Source of the DNA: Pseudomonadota bacterium
Lineage (GTDB): Bacteria > Pseudomonadota > Alphaproteobacteria > Rhizobiales > Tepidamorphaceae
Length of the DNA: 64,000 bases
Reading direction: 5' to 3'
Assembly (NCBI GenBank): GCA_023458595.1
Contig: JAEWYT010000093.1
Location: 13,427 to 77,426 of the forward strand
Shown: piece by piece, positions 8,441-16,742 of the stretch
How positions within the stretch are numbered: position 1 is the first letter of the stretch
Layout: each line of letters begins with the position of its first letter
The notes under the pieces: generated by a model
Told to the model about the DNA's origin: nothing
What the model saw: only the letters and a program-made list of their open reading frames with translations
Database searches by the model: none
Translations under genes and position numbers: made by a program

Positions 8441-9850
8441 TCAGACACCCTCCGCGACGACGCGCGTCGACGATCGTACATGGTCCGCGACAGCCGCCAG
8501 ATCGGCGGGCAGGCGGGTGAAGCGCTCCTCGCGCTCATTCAGATCGGAGAGCCACGACGGCAATCCCGGCCGGATCCCCGCGGCGTCCTCGACCGCGTCC
8601 GGGAACTTGGCCGGATGGGCGGTCGACAGCGTGATCATCGGCACCTCGGCACTGCCGCGCACCTGGCGGGAGGCGGCGATGCCGACGGCGGTGTGCGGGT
8701 CGGCGAGGTAGCCGGCCTCGTCGAGGACGCGCCGGATCGTCCGCGCGCATTCGGCCTCGTCGGTGCGCGCGGCGTCGAAATGGCGCCGTATCTCGCCGAG
8801 CGTCTTGTCGTCGAGCGTGAAGGAGCCCGACTGCTTGAGGCCGTCCATCCAGCGGTTCACGGCGACGGCATCGCGGCCGTTCGCCTCGAACAGCAGGCGC
8901 TCGAAATTGGAGGACACCTGGATGTCCATGCTCGGGCTCGACGTCGCGACCACCGAGCGGACCTCGTAGCGGCCGGTCTGCAGCGTGCGGGCGAGGATGT
9001 CGTTGACGTTGGTGGCGACGACCAGCCGCTCGACGGGAAGGCCCATCCTGGCGGCGACGAAGCCCGCGAAGATGTCGCCGAAATTGCCGGTCGGAACGGT
9101 AAAGCTCACCGGCCGGTGCGGCGCGCCGAGCGCCACGGCCGAGGTGAAGTAGTAGACGACCTGCGCGACGATGCGCGCCCAGTTGATCGAGTTGACGCCG
9201 GACAGCGCGACCTGCTTGCGAAGGCCCGCGTCGTTGAAAAGCCCCTTCACGATCGCCTGACAGTCGTCGAAATTGCCGGAAAGCGCGAGCGCATGGACAT
9301 TGTCCTCGCGCGCGGTCGTCATCTGTCGGCGTTGCACGTCGCTCACCCGCCCGTCGGGGAAGAGGATGAACACGTCCGTGCGGGCGCGGCCGCGGAAGGC
9401 CTCGATCGCCGCCCCGCCGGTGTCGCCGGAGGTCGCGCCGACGATGGTCGCCCGGGCCCCGCGCTTTTCCAGCACATGGTCCATCAGGCGGGCGAGCAGC
9501 AGCATCGCCACGTCCTTGAAGGCCAGCGTGGGCCCGTGGAAGAGCTCGAGAATCCAGTCGTTCGGCCCGATCTGGACGAGGGGGGCGACGGCGGGATGGC
9601 GGAATTGCGCGTAGGCGTCCGCGATCATGGCCTTGAGCGCCTGCGGCTCGATCGAAGCGCCCACGAAGGGCGCCATGATCCGCTCGGCGGCTTGCGCATA
9701 GCTCATGCCCGCGAGCGCCGCAATCTCCGATTTCGACAGAATTGGCCACGTTTCGGGCACATAAAGCCCGCCATCGGCGGCAAGACCGGTCAAAAGAACG
9801 TCGGCGAAGTCGAGAACGGGCGCCTGCCCGCGGGTGCTCACGTATCGCAA
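8441..9850 (-). CDS. thrC: Threonine synthase
   Basis: PLP enzyme that converts O-phosphohomoserine to threonine. It has 469 residues with a TTG start at 9850. That start reproduces the standard alphaproteobacterial N-terminus (M)RYVSTRGQAP. No in-frame ATG exists close to it; another TTG at 9865 is possible. The PLP-lysine motif GPTLAFKDVAM, the phosphate loop SGDTGGAAIEAF and PTGNFGDIFAG are all visible. It belongs to the long fold-type II subgroup (about 460-480 residues). It lies 55 bases after surf1 and touches the M16 gene. Its position in the tail of the cytochrome oxidase locus is a known rhizobial arrangement. No leader peptide or attenuator was seen upstream. Confidence 0.95.
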   Translation of the reverse strand: MRYVSTRGQAPVLDFADVLLTGLAADGGLYVPETWPILSKSEIAALAGMSYAQAAERIMAPFVGASIEPQALKAMIADAYAQFRHPAVAPLVQIGPNDWILELFHGPTLAFKDVAMLLLARLMDHVLEKRGARATIVGATSGDTGGAAIEAFRGRARTDVFILFPDGRVSDVQRRQMTTAREDNVHALALSGNFDDCQAIVKGLFNDAGLRKQVALSGVNSINWARIVAQVVYYFTSAVALGAPHRPVSFTVPTGNFGDIFAGFVAARMGLPVERLVVATNVNDILARTLQTGRYEVRSVVATSSPSMDIQVSSNFERLLFEANGRDAVAVNRWMDGLKQSGSFTLDDKTLGEIRRHFDAARTDEAECARTIRRVLDEAGYLADPHTAVGIAASRQVRGSAEVPMITLSTAHPAKFPDAVEDAAGIRPGLPSWLSDLNEREERFTRLPADLAAVADHVRSSTRVVAEGV

Positions 9851-9905
9851 ATCGGTACCAGACAAGTCGTTGGGGAGCGCGAACAGCGCCGTTTTCGTTT
9901 GGACC

Positions 9906-10673
9906 CTATTGCCGGGGGGGCTTCTCGGCAAGCGTGCGACGGCGCAACTGGCCATAGGCCCAGACCGCGTAGACGCCGGCAAGGGCGGCGGCAAGGCCGT
10001 ACCATGTGATCGCGTATCCCAAGTGATCGTTGCGGAAACGGATCCGCGTGGTTCCGCCGAGCGGCAGTCCGCCGGGGTTGGGAGCGGCATCGGCGTCGAC
10101 GAAGAACGGGGCGACGCGGCCGAGCCCGAATGCCGCCGCGATCGCGGCGGGATCGCGCACATACCAGTCGCCCCTGTCCGGATCGGGCTCCGGCGTGAAC
10201 AGGTTGCCTGGCTCGGACATGCGGATCAGGCCGGTGACGGTCACCTCGCCCCCGACCTGGCCTTCCGGCCGGGTCTTCGGATCGCGCCTTTCGTCGGGGA
10301 CGAAGCCGCGGTTGACGATCACCGTCGAGCCGTCGGCCAGCGAAAGCGGTGTCAGGATCCAGTAGCCTGGCCCTCGGACCGGGAAACGGTCGTCCTCGAG
10401 GCTCGTGAAGACGGACACCTCGTGGGCGTGGTCGAACCGGCCCGTCAGCACGACCTTCCTGTATTCGTCGTTCGCATAGGTGAGCGAGGGCCAGTCGGCC
10501 TCGGGCGGCAGCGGCTCGGCGGGTTCCTCTATCCGCGCGCCCACCATCGCGATCAGGCCCTCCTTCCAGGCGAGCCGCTTCATCTGCCAGGTTCCGAGGC
10601 CGCACAGGATCGCGACGCCGACCGCGCAGACGACGCCGGTGAGGACGACCCTGCCGGGCGACGAGGCCATCAC
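9906..10673 (-). CDS. SURF1-family cytochrome c oxidase assembly protein
   Basis: Helps insert heme a into subunit I of aa3-type oxidase. It has 255 residues (254 from the second of two initial Met codons). Topology is typical: an N-terminal helix (VVLTGVVCAVGVAILCGLGTWQ, with the conserved GTWQ), a large periplasmic domain, and a C-terminal helix ending in HLGYAITWYGLAAALAGVYAVWA, where the family motif is YAxxWYxLA. VIVNRGFVP in the middle is also a SURF1 hallmark. Only one base separates it from the DUF983 stop, so the two are co-transcribed. All oxidase subunit genes lie directly upstream. Confidence 0.95.
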   Translation of the reverse strand: MMASSPGRVVLTGVVCAVGVAILCGLGTWQMKRLAWKEGLIAMVGARIEEPAEPLPPEADWPSLTYANDEYRKVVLTGRFDHAHEVSVFTSLEDDRFPVRGPGYWILTPLSLADGSTVIVNRGFVPDERRDPKTRPEGQVGGEVTVTGLIRMSEPGNLFTPEPDPDRGDWYVRDPAAIAAAFGLGRVAPFFVDADAAPNPGGLPLGGTTRIRFRNDHLGYAITWYGLAAALAGVYAVWAYGQLRRRTLAEKPPRQ

Positions 10674-10674
10674 G

Positions 10675-11061
10675 TCAGTCTCCCCGCCCCTCCAGCCGTC
10701 CCTCCTGAGCCCTGTGGGCGTACTGCAGGGCGATCATCAGCCCCTTCAGCGGCCGCAGCATGCCGACGGACAGGACGAGGATCAGCGGAATCCACAGGGC
10801 GAGGTGAACCCAGTAGGGCGGCTGCCAGGTGAACTCGACGAAGAAGGCGAGGCCTACGACGATCGCGCCGACGATGAAGATGACGAACACGGCGGGCCCG
10901 TCGGCGGAATCGGCGAAGGAATAGTCGAGCCCGCAATTCGAGCATTTCGGTGCGGTTTCGATCCAGCCGGAGAACAGCTTGCCCTGTCCGCAGCGCGGGC
11001 ATCGGCCCGACAAGCCGGCGGAGAACGGCGAAACGGGCGGATAGCGGTAGTCGTTGCTCAT
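10675..11061 (-). CDS. DUF983 family membrane protein of the cox locus
   Basis: 128 residues. The N-terminus holds a zinc-ribbon-like set CPRCGQGKLF and CSNCGLDYS, followed by two hydrophobic helices around residues 55-75 and 83-103. The family is found next to ctaE and surf1 in alphaproteobacteria, so a role in oxidase assembly or metal handling is plausible, but no activity is established. It starts 72 bases after the coxC stop, behind a GC-rich hairpin at 11087-11104, and ends one base before surf1. Confidence 0.88.
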   Translation of the reverse strand: MSNDYRYPPVSPFSAGLSGRCPRCGQGKLFSGWIETAPKCSNCGLDYSFADSADGPAVFVIFIVGAIVVGLAFFVEFTWQPPYWVHLALWIPLILVLSVGMLRPLKGLMIALQYAHRAQEGRLEGRGD

Positions 11062-11086
11062 CTTGAGCGCCCTCAGAAAGCAGGAA

Positions 11087-11104
11087 GGCGGCCGTGCGGC
11101 CGCC
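11087..11104 (-). terminator. GC-rich stem-loop between ctaE and the DUF983 gene
   Basis: Perfect 8-bp self-complementary arms (GGCGGCCG/CGGCCGCC) sit about 30 bases after the ctaE stop on the transcribed strand. The following bases (TTCCTGCTTTC) are only moderately T-rich, so this is more likely an attenuator or RNA-stability hairpin than a full terminator. Confidence 0.35.
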
Positions 11105-11133
11105 CCCCAAGGTTCACGCGAGGCGGAAGGGCC

Positions 11134-11970
11134 TCAGTAGATTTCGGCGCCGCTCGACCCCCACACGTAGATGCAGGCGAACAGGAACAGCCATACCACG
11201 TCGACGAAATGCCAGTACCAGGCCGCCGCCTCGAAGCCGAAGTGATGGTCCGGCTTGAAGTGACCGGCGAGCGCGCGGAACAGGCAGACGATCAGGAAAA
11301 TGGTGCCGATGATCACGTGCGCGCCGTGGAAGCCGGTCGCCATGAAGAAGGTCGAGCCGTAGATGTTGCCGCCGAAGGAGAAGTCGGCGTGCATGTACTC
11401 GAAAGCCTGCACGCAGGTGAACAGCAGGCCGAGGACGATCGTGGTGATCAGGCCCCACTTCAGGCCGTTGCGGTCGTTGTGCAGCAGGGCGTGATGGGCC
11501 CAGGTGACCGTCGTGCCGGAGGTCAGCAGGATCAGCGTGTTGAGCAGCGGCAGGTGCCAGGGATCGAACGTCTCGATGCCCTTCGGCGGCCAGACGCCAC
11601 CGGTCGCCTCGACGCGCGAGTACTGGATCGCCTCGTTGCTGAACAGCGAGGCGTCGAAATAGGCCCAGAACCAGGCGAGGAAGAACATCACCTCGGAGGC
11701 GATGAAGAGGATCATGCCGTAGCGCAGGTGCAGCTGCACGACCGGCGTGTGATAGCCGCCGACCTCGGCCTCGTTGATGACGTCGCGCCACCAGGAGATC
11801 ATCGTGAAGGCGACGAGCAGCAGGCCGACTATGAGCACCCAGGGTCCCGAGTCGTGCATGAACAGGACCATGCCGACGGCGCTCACGAAGCCGGCGAAGG
11901 CGCCAACCAGCGGCCACGGGCTCGGGTCGACCAGATGATAGTCGTGATGTTTCGCGTGGGCGTCTGCCAT
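11134..11970 (-). CDS. ctaE: Cytochrome c oxidase subunit III
   Basis: 278 residues with seven hydrophobic helices, the length of alphaproteobacterial subunit III (the gene is also called coxC). It begins MADAHAKHHDYHLVDPSPWP, the standard N-terminus. Recognisable conserved parts are WWRDVINEAEVGGYHTPVVQ, SEVMFFLAWFWAYF and ATGFHGAHVIIGT, the last containing the family histidines. C-terminal AAAWYWHFVDVVWLFLFACIYVWG is diagnostic. It works in the inner membrane as part of aa3 oxidase and stabilises the catalytic core. It follows ctaG by 62 bases. Confidence 0.97.
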   Translation of the reverse strand: MADAHAKHHDYHLVDPSPWPLVGAFAGFVSAVGMVLFMHDSGPWVLIVGLLLVAFTMISWWRDVINEAEVGGYHTPVVQLHLRYGMILFIASEVMFFLAWFWAYFDASLFSNEAIQYSRVEATGGVWPPKGIETFDPWHLPLLNTLILLTSGTTVTWAHHALLHNDRNGLKWGLITTIVLGLLFTCVQAFEYMHADFSFGGNIYGSTFFMATGFHGAHVIIGTIFLIVCLFRALAGHFKPDHHFGFEAAAWYWHFVDVVWLFLFACIYVWGSSGAEIY

Positions 11971-12032
11971 TTCGATCGGTCCCCTCGTCAGGTCGCGTAC
12001 CGCTTAGCGCGGCCTGTTCCCTCTATCAAGTC

Positions 12033-12653
12033 TCACAATGGCTGCCTGTCCGCCCCGGAAGGCGCGGCTGCAACCGGTTTCGTTCCGGCCTTCTCCGCGT
12101 CCCTGTCGGGGAAGAAGGCATAGGAGAGCGTGATCTCCGTGATCTGCCGGGTGTCCTTGTCGTCGACGATCGCCGGGTCGACGAAGAAGACGACGGCCAT
12201 GTCGGACGTCGCGTCCGCGGCAAGCGGCTGCTCGGTGAAGCAGAAGCACTGGATCTTGTTGAAATAGATGCCGGCCTGCGGCGGCGACACGTTGAACGTC
12301 GAGGTGCCGACGGTGTCCGCGTGGCCGAGATTCCGGGCGACATAGATCATCTGCCCGGTCTCGCCGATCCTCAGCGTGAGCTTCGTCTGCTGCGCCCTGA
12401 CCTTCCACGGCAGGTCGCCGGCGACGGTGGCGTCGAAGCGGACGGTGATGGTGCGATCCAGCACGCGGTCCGAGCCCTGCTCGGCGCGCTGCGTCGTGCC
12501 GCCGTAGCCGGTCACGCGGCAGAACATGTTGTAGAGCGGCACGGCCGCGAACGACAGGCCGACCATGGCGGCGACCAGCGCGAACAGCGAAATCGCCGTC
12601 GCTGTCCGCCCGCGTCCCGCGCCCGTGTTCGTCCTGCCGCCGTTCATGCCCAT
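12033..12653 (-). CDS. ctaG: Cytochrome c oxidase assembly protein CtaG/Cox11
   Basis: Copper chaperone that delivers Cu to the CuB site of subunit I. It has 206 residues: a single N-terminal membrane anchor (ATAISLFALVAAMVGLSFAAVPLYNMFC) and a periplasmic immunoglobulin-like domain. The Cu-binding motif is IQCFCFTEQPL (CxCF type). Also conserved are VPLYNMFCRVTGYGGTTQ and DMAVVFFVDP. It is 10 bases after coxF and 62 before ctaE. The start at 12653 or an in-frame ATG two codons later are both possible. Confidence 0.96.
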   Translation of the reverse strand: MGMNGGRTNTGAGRGRTATAISLFALVAAMVGLSFAAVPLYNMFCRVTGYGGTTQRAEQGSDRVLDRTITVRFDATVAGDLPWKVRAQQTKLTLRIGETGQMIYVARNLGHADTVGTSTFNVSPPQAGIYFNKIQCFCFTEQPLAADATSDMAVVFFVDPAIVDDKDTRQITEITLSYAFFPDRDAEKAGTKPVAAAPSGADRQPL

Positions 12654-12663
12654 CCTCCGACCC

Positions 12664-12819
12664 TCACAGCGGCCGGTCCATGACGCCGGGCCCGAGCTTG
12701 ACGATGGTGATGAGGTAGAAGAGCAGCACCAGGGCGCCGAGCGCCAGGCCGAGCGCGATCGAGCGGGCGCGCCGCCGCCGCTTCTGCTCTTCCGTCAAGA
12801 CGATGCCTTTTTCTTCCAT
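12664..12819 (-). CDS. coxF: CoxF-like small cytochrome oxidase-locus membrane protein
   Basis: A 51-codon gene in the gap between ctaB and ctaG. It begins MEEKGIVLTEEQKRRRRARS, continues with one hydrophobic helix (IALGLALGALVLLFYLITIV) and ends KLGPGVMDRPL. The charged N-terminus followed by one transmembrane segment, and the fixed place three bases after ctaB and ten before ctaG, match the small protein called CoxF in rhizobial cox operons. Its exact role is unknown. Because of its size it is easily missed in gene calling. Identification rests on context and sequence pattern. Confidence 0.85.
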   Translation of the reverse strand: MEEKGIVLTEEQKRRRRARSIALGLALGALVLLFYLITIVKLGPGVMDRPL

Positions 12820-12822
12820 GGC

Positions 12823-13776
12823 TCACGCGAAGATCCCCGGAAGAGCGACACCCGGAAGGCCGGCGACATGCTCGACGAGCAGCGCGGCGAACAGGGCGAA
12901 GAGATAAAGGATCGAAAAGCCGAACAGCCGCTTGGCCACCGGGCCGACCGCATCCCCCCTGCCCCGCCAGAGCTTGAAGGCGAGGCCGAGGAAGACCGCG
13001 CCGAGGGCCGCCGACACGGCGAGATAGAGCAGGCCGCCGAAGCCGATCACGGCCGGGGCGACGCCGAGCGGCACCAGGACCAGCGAATAGAGGAAGATCT
13101 GGCGGCGCGTCTCGTCGACGCCGGCGACGACGGGCAGCATCGGCACGCCGGCGCGGGCGTAGTCGCCGGAGCGCACCAGCGCCAGCGCCCAGAAGTGCGG
13201 CGGCGTCCAGAAGAAGATGACGAGGAACAGGATCACCGGCTCGAGCGCCACGGTGCCGGTCGCAGCCGCCCAGGCGACGACGGGCGGGAACGCGCCGGCG
13301 GCGCCGCCGATGACGATGTTCTGCGGCGTCGCCCGCTTCAGCCACATCGTATAGACGACGACGTAGAAGAAGATGGTGAAGCCGAGCAGGCCCGCGGCCA
13401 GCCAGTTGGCGGCGAGGCCCAGAACCACCACCGAGAACGCCGACAGGATCAGTCCGAAGGCGAGCGCCTCGTCGCGGCCGACCAGTCCGGCGGGGATCGG
13501 GCGGGCGCGGGTACGCGCCATCACCCGGTCGATGTCGGCGTCGTACCACATGTTCAGGGCACCCGCCGCGCCGGCGCCGATGGCGATCGACAGGATCGCG
13601 GTGGCGGCGAGCACCGGATGCATGTGCACGGGCGCGACGGACAGCGCGACGAGCGCCGTGAAGACGACGAGCGACATGACGCGCGGCTTCAGGAGCGCGA
13701 CGAAGTCGCCTACGCCGCCGCTCCCGGAGAGCGTCGTCTCGATCGTCGTGTCCAACTCGATGCGCGCGTCACTCAT
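12823..13776 (-). CDS. ctaB: Protoheme IX farnesyltransferase (heme O synthase)
   Basis: Attaches farnesyl diphosphate to heme b to make heme O, the precursor of heme A in aa3 oxidase. It has 317 residues and about nine hydrophobic segments. Prenyltransferase motifs are NMWYDADIDRVMARTRARPIP (first Asp-rich motif, N-x3-D-x3-D) and the second motif around GVDETRRQIFLYS. The N-terminus begins MSDARIELDTTIETT, and the sequence FVALLKPRVMSLVVFTAL is typical. It lies between ctaD and coxF. Confidence 0.97.
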   Translation of the reverse strand: MSDARIELDTTIETTLSGSGGVGDFVALLKPRVMSLVVFTALVALSVAPVHMHPVLAATAILSIAIGAGAAGALNMWYDADIDRVMARTRARPIPAGLVGRDEALAFGLILSAFSVVVLGLAANWLAAGLLGFTIFFYVVVYTMWLKRATPQNIVIGGAAGAFPPVVAWAAATGTVALEPVILFLVIFFWTPPHFWALALVRSGDYARAGVPMLPVVAGVDETRRQIFLYSLVLVPLGVAPAVIGFGGLLYLAVSAALGAVFLGLAFKLWRGRGDAVGPVAKRLFGFSILYLFALFAALLVEHVAGLPGVALPGIFA

Positions 13777-13869
13777 GCGATGCCGAAGCCTGCCCGTTTG
13801 GCTCTTCCGTCGTTTACGCGCGATCCGGCGGCATCGCGGGATGCCGCCGAACCGATTTCCGTTCCGCCG

Positions 13870-15468
13870 TCAGCTGATCTTCGGCAGCGTGTTGAACTGG
13901 TGGAACGGCGGCGGCGAGGACAGCGTCCACTCCAGCGTCGTCGCACCGGCACCCCACGGATTGTCGGCGGCCTTGCGCTTGGCCATGAAGGCCTGGATCA
14001 CGCCGAACAGGAATATGAACACGCCGAAGGCCGACATATAGGAGCCGATCGAGGAAACGAAGTTCCAGCCGGCGAAGGCGTCCGGGTAGTCCACGTAGCG
14101 ACGCGGCATGCCGGCGAGGCCGAGGAAGTGCTGCGGGAAGAAGACCAGGTTCACGCCGATGAACGAGACCCAGAAGTGCAGCTTGCCGATGGTCTCGTTG
14201 TAGAGATAGCCGCTCATCTTCGGGAACCAGTAGTACCAGGCCGCGAAGATGCCGAAGGTGGCGCCCAGCGACATCGTGTAGTGGAAGTGCGCGACCACGT
14301 AGTAGGTGTCGTGCAGCGACCGGTCGACGCCGGCGTTCGACAGAACGACGCCGGTGACGCCGCCCACCGTGAACAGGAAGATGAAGCCGACCGCCCAGAG
14401 CATCGGCGTGCGGAACTCGATCGAGCCGCCCCACATGGTGGCGATCCAGGAGAATATCTTCACGCCGGTCGGCACCGCGATGATCATGGTCGCGGCGACG
14501 AAGTAGGCCTGCGTGTCGACGTCCATGCCGACCGTGTACATATGGTGCGCCCACACGATGAAGCCGATGCCGCCGATCGCGACCATGGCGTAGGCCATGC
14601 CGAGATAGCCGAACACGGGCTTCTTCGAGAAGGTGGCGACGACCTGGCTGACGACGCCGAAGGCCGGCAGCACGATGATGTAGACCTCCGGGTGACCGAA
14701 GAACCAGAACAGGTGCTGGTAGAGGATCGGGTCGCCGCCGCCTTCCGGCGAGAAGAACGTCGTACCGAAGTTGCGATCGGTGAGCAGCATCGTGATGGCG
14801 CCCGCCAGAACCGGCAGCGACAGCAGGAGCAGGAAGGCCGTGACCAGCACCGACCAGACGAACAGCGGCATCTTGTGCAGGGTCATGCCCGGCGCGCGCA
14901 TGTTGAAGATGGTGGTGATGAAATTGATGGCGCCGAGGATCGACGAGGCGCCGCCGAGATGGAGCGCGAAGATCGCGAAGTCCACCGCGGGGCCGGGATG
15001 TCCGCTCGTCGACAGCGGCGCGTAGACCGTCCAGCCGGTGCCGGCGCCGTTGCCTTCGGCGCCGCCGGGCACGAACATCGAGATCACCAGAAGGCAGAAG
15101 GCGGCGGCCAGCAGCCAGAAGGAGATGTTGTTCATGCGCGGGAAGGCCATGTCCGGCGCGCCGATCATGATCGGCATGAACCAGTTGCCGAAACCGCCCA
15201 TCAGCGCCGGCATGACCATGAAGAACACCATGATGAGGCCGTGCCCGGTGACGAACACGTTGAACATCTGGCCCGAGCCGAAGATCTGCAGGCCCGGCTC
15301 CATCAGCTCGGCACGCATCATCACCGAAAGGAAGCCGCCGACGATGCCGCCGGTCAGGGCCAGGATCAGGTAGAGCGTGCCGATGTCCTTGTGGTTCGTC
15401 GAGAGAAGCCAGCGCCGCCACCCCGTGGGATGATGATCATGGGCCTCGTGAGCCGCTGCGTAAGCCAT
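13870..15468 (-). CDS. ctaD: Cytochrome c oxidase subunit I (aa3 type)
   Basis: Catalytic subunit that holds heme a, heme a3 and CuB and pumps protons. It has 532 residues with 12 membrane helices. Ligand motifs are visible: the heme a His in VTGHGLIMVFF, CuB and cross-link residues in FWFFGHPEVYI, the CuB pair in WAHHMYTVGMD, and both heme His in YVVAHFHYTMSLG. The K-channel and D-channel motifs look complete, including GFGNWFMP and ARAPGM-like loops. The gene is also called coxA. It starts 45 bases after ctaC. Confidence 0.98.
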   Translation of the reverse strand: MAYAAAHEAHDHHPTGWRRWLLSTNHKDIGTLYLILALTGGIVGGFLSVMMRAELMEPGLQIFGSGQMFNVFVTGHGLIMVFFMVMPALMGGFGNWFMPIMIGAPDMAFPRMNNISFWLLAAAFCLLVISMFVPGGAEGNGAGTGWTVYAPLSTSGHPGPAVDFAIFALHLGGASSILGAINFITTIFNMRAPGMTLHKMPLFVWSVLVTAFLLLLSLPVLAGAITMLLTDRNFGTTFFSPEGGGDPILYQHLFWFFGHPEVYIIVLPAFGVVSQVVATFSKKPVFGYLGMAYAMVAIGGIGFIVWAHHMYTVGMDVDTQAYFVAATMIIAVPTGVKIFSWIATMWGGSIEFRTPMLWAVGFIFLFTVGGVTGVVLSNAGVDRSLHDTYYVVAHFHYTMSLGATFGIFAAWYYWFPKMSGYLYNETIGKLHFWVSFIGVNLVFFPQHFLGLAGMPRRYVDYPDAFAGWNFVSSIGSYMSAFGVFIFLFGVIQAFMAKRKAADNPWGAGATTLEWTLSSPPPFHQFNTLPKIS

Positions 15469-15513
15469 TAGTTGTCGTCCTTCTTACGTCTTGTCCGCTG
15501 CGTGGTGACCGGA

Positions 15514-16389
15514 TCAGTCGTCCTTGGCGGCCGGCGCCGCCGTCCCGGACGCGATCTGCGCGAGTTCGGTCTTGCCGTCGCGCGGGTGAAGCGCCGCCAT
15601 CTTCTCGGAGACCCAGGCGTCGTACTCTTCCTGGGTCACGACCTGAACCGAGATCGGCATGAAAGCGTGGTCACGGCCGCAGAGCTCGGAGCACTGGCCG
15701 TAGTAGATGCCGGTCTTGGTCGCCTTGAACCAGGTCTCGTTCATGCGGCCGGGAACGGCGTCGACCTTCGAGCCGAACGCCGGGATCGTCCAGGAATGGA
15801 TGACGCCGAGGGGATCGGCGGTGACCAGCACCTTCACGATCTTGTCGACCGGCACGACGACGTTGTTGTCGGTGCCGAGCAGGCGCGGCGGAACGGGATC
15901 CACCTTTTCGCGCTCCTCGTCCGTCAGCATGACGGCGTCGAAGCTCAGCCCCTCGTGATCGGGATACTCGTAGCCCCAGTACCACTGGTAGCCCGTCGCC
16001 TTGATGGTCACGTCGGGCTCCGGGACCTCGAGCTGGAAATAGAGGAGCCGGAAGGAAGGAATGGCGATGACCACGAGGATGATCACCGGGATGACCGTCC
16101 AGGCGACCTCGAGCACCGTGTTGTGAGAAGTCCGCGACGGGTTCGGGTTGGCGCGCGAATTGAACTTGAAGATGCAGATGCCCAGCAGCGCCAGCACGAA
16201 AAGCGTGATCAGCGTTATCAGCACCAGCAGGAAATTATGGAACCCGGTAATCGACTCCATCACCGGCGTGCTGGCCGCCTGAAATCCCAGCTGCCAGGGT
16301 TCCGGCTGCTGCGCCAGCGCCGGCACCGCGCCCGTCATGAATGCCGTTGCAACCGCGAGAGCTGCCGCGATTCGCAATCTCGAAGCCAT
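15514..16389 (-). CDS. ctaC: Cytochrome c oxidase subunit II
   Basis: 291 residues from the ATG at 16389, which starts a clean signal peptide ending at PALAQQPEPW. The frame is open a further 28 codons upstream, but that part lacks family likeness. Two membrane helices follow (FHNFLLVLITLITLFVLALL and VIPVIILVVIAIPSF). The periplasmic cupredoxin domain has the CuA ligands CSELCGRDHAFM and YQWYWGYEYPDHE for electron entry from cytochrome c. It is the first gene of the cox locus and also called coxB. The promoter should lie in the 354-base region upstream. Confidence 0.97.
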   Translation of the reverse strand: MASRLRIAAALAVATAFMTGAVPALAQQPEPWQLGFQAASTPVMESITGFHNFLLVLITLITLFVLALLGICIFKFNSRANPNPSRTSHNTVLEVAWTVIPVIILVVIAIPSFRLLYFQLEVPEPDVTIKATGYQWYWGYEYPDHEGLSFDAVMLTDEEREKVDPVPPRLLGTDNNVVVPVDKIVKVLVTADPLGVIHSWTIPAFGSKVDAVPGRMNETWFKATKTGIYYGQCSELCGRDHAFMPISVQVVTQEEYDAWVSEKMAALHPRDGKTELAQIASGTAAPAAKDD

Positions 16390-16742
16390 ATTGAGCGTGC
16401 TCCCTTGCCTCTTGCCCCTGCCCTCGAAGCGCGTTTCCGTCTCCGCGCCGGCCGGCGATCTTCGCGCCGGCAATATGGGCCTGCTTTAAAATCACACTTT
16501 CGCCGCTCTCGGCAATGACCTTTCCCCGGAAGTGGCGCGACAAATTTGCACAGCGGTCACTATGTCGCACGGACGTCGCCGACGCGCCGTCCCGGAATCG
16601 GCGGGGTCGTCTTGTGCGCGGCGGGGTGCGAGGCCACCTTGAAGCAAATCCGGGGCGATCCCTTGACAGTCCCAAGCGGTCTGGTAGCACCGCGGCGAGC
16701 AAAGGGGCGGGTTCCGCCCGGCGATCGAAAAGGCATCATCAC
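16390..16742. other. Divergent intergenic region between ctaC and the IalB gene
   Basis: 353 bases without a supportable gene. It must contain the leftward ctaC promoter and the rightward promoter of the IalB gene. The only convincing element is a sigma-70-like CTTGACA box at 16662-16668. The rest holds GC-rich inverted repeats of ordinary kind. The reading frame of the IalB gene is open through most of it (from 16515), but without similarity to the family. Confidence 0.6.
16662..16690 (+). promoter_or_regulatory. Candidate sigma-70 promoter of the IalB gene
   Basis: CTTGACA (16662-16668) is the preferred alphaproteobacterial -35 form. After 16 bases comes TAGCAC (16685-16690), a weak -10. 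The predicted start would be some 45 bases before the ATG at 16743. Confidence 0.45.

Noticed and set aside
12565..15471. A 968-codon open frame on the + strand
   Set aside because: Antisense to coxF, ctaB and ctaD, all of which have clear motifs. No family-like content.
16681..16735. A tRNA-like stretch (GGTAGCACC and GGTTCCGCCC) upstream of the IalB gene
   Set aside because: No complete cloverleaf: acceptor arm and anticodon stem do not pair. It is better explained as the -10 region and leader of the IalB gene.
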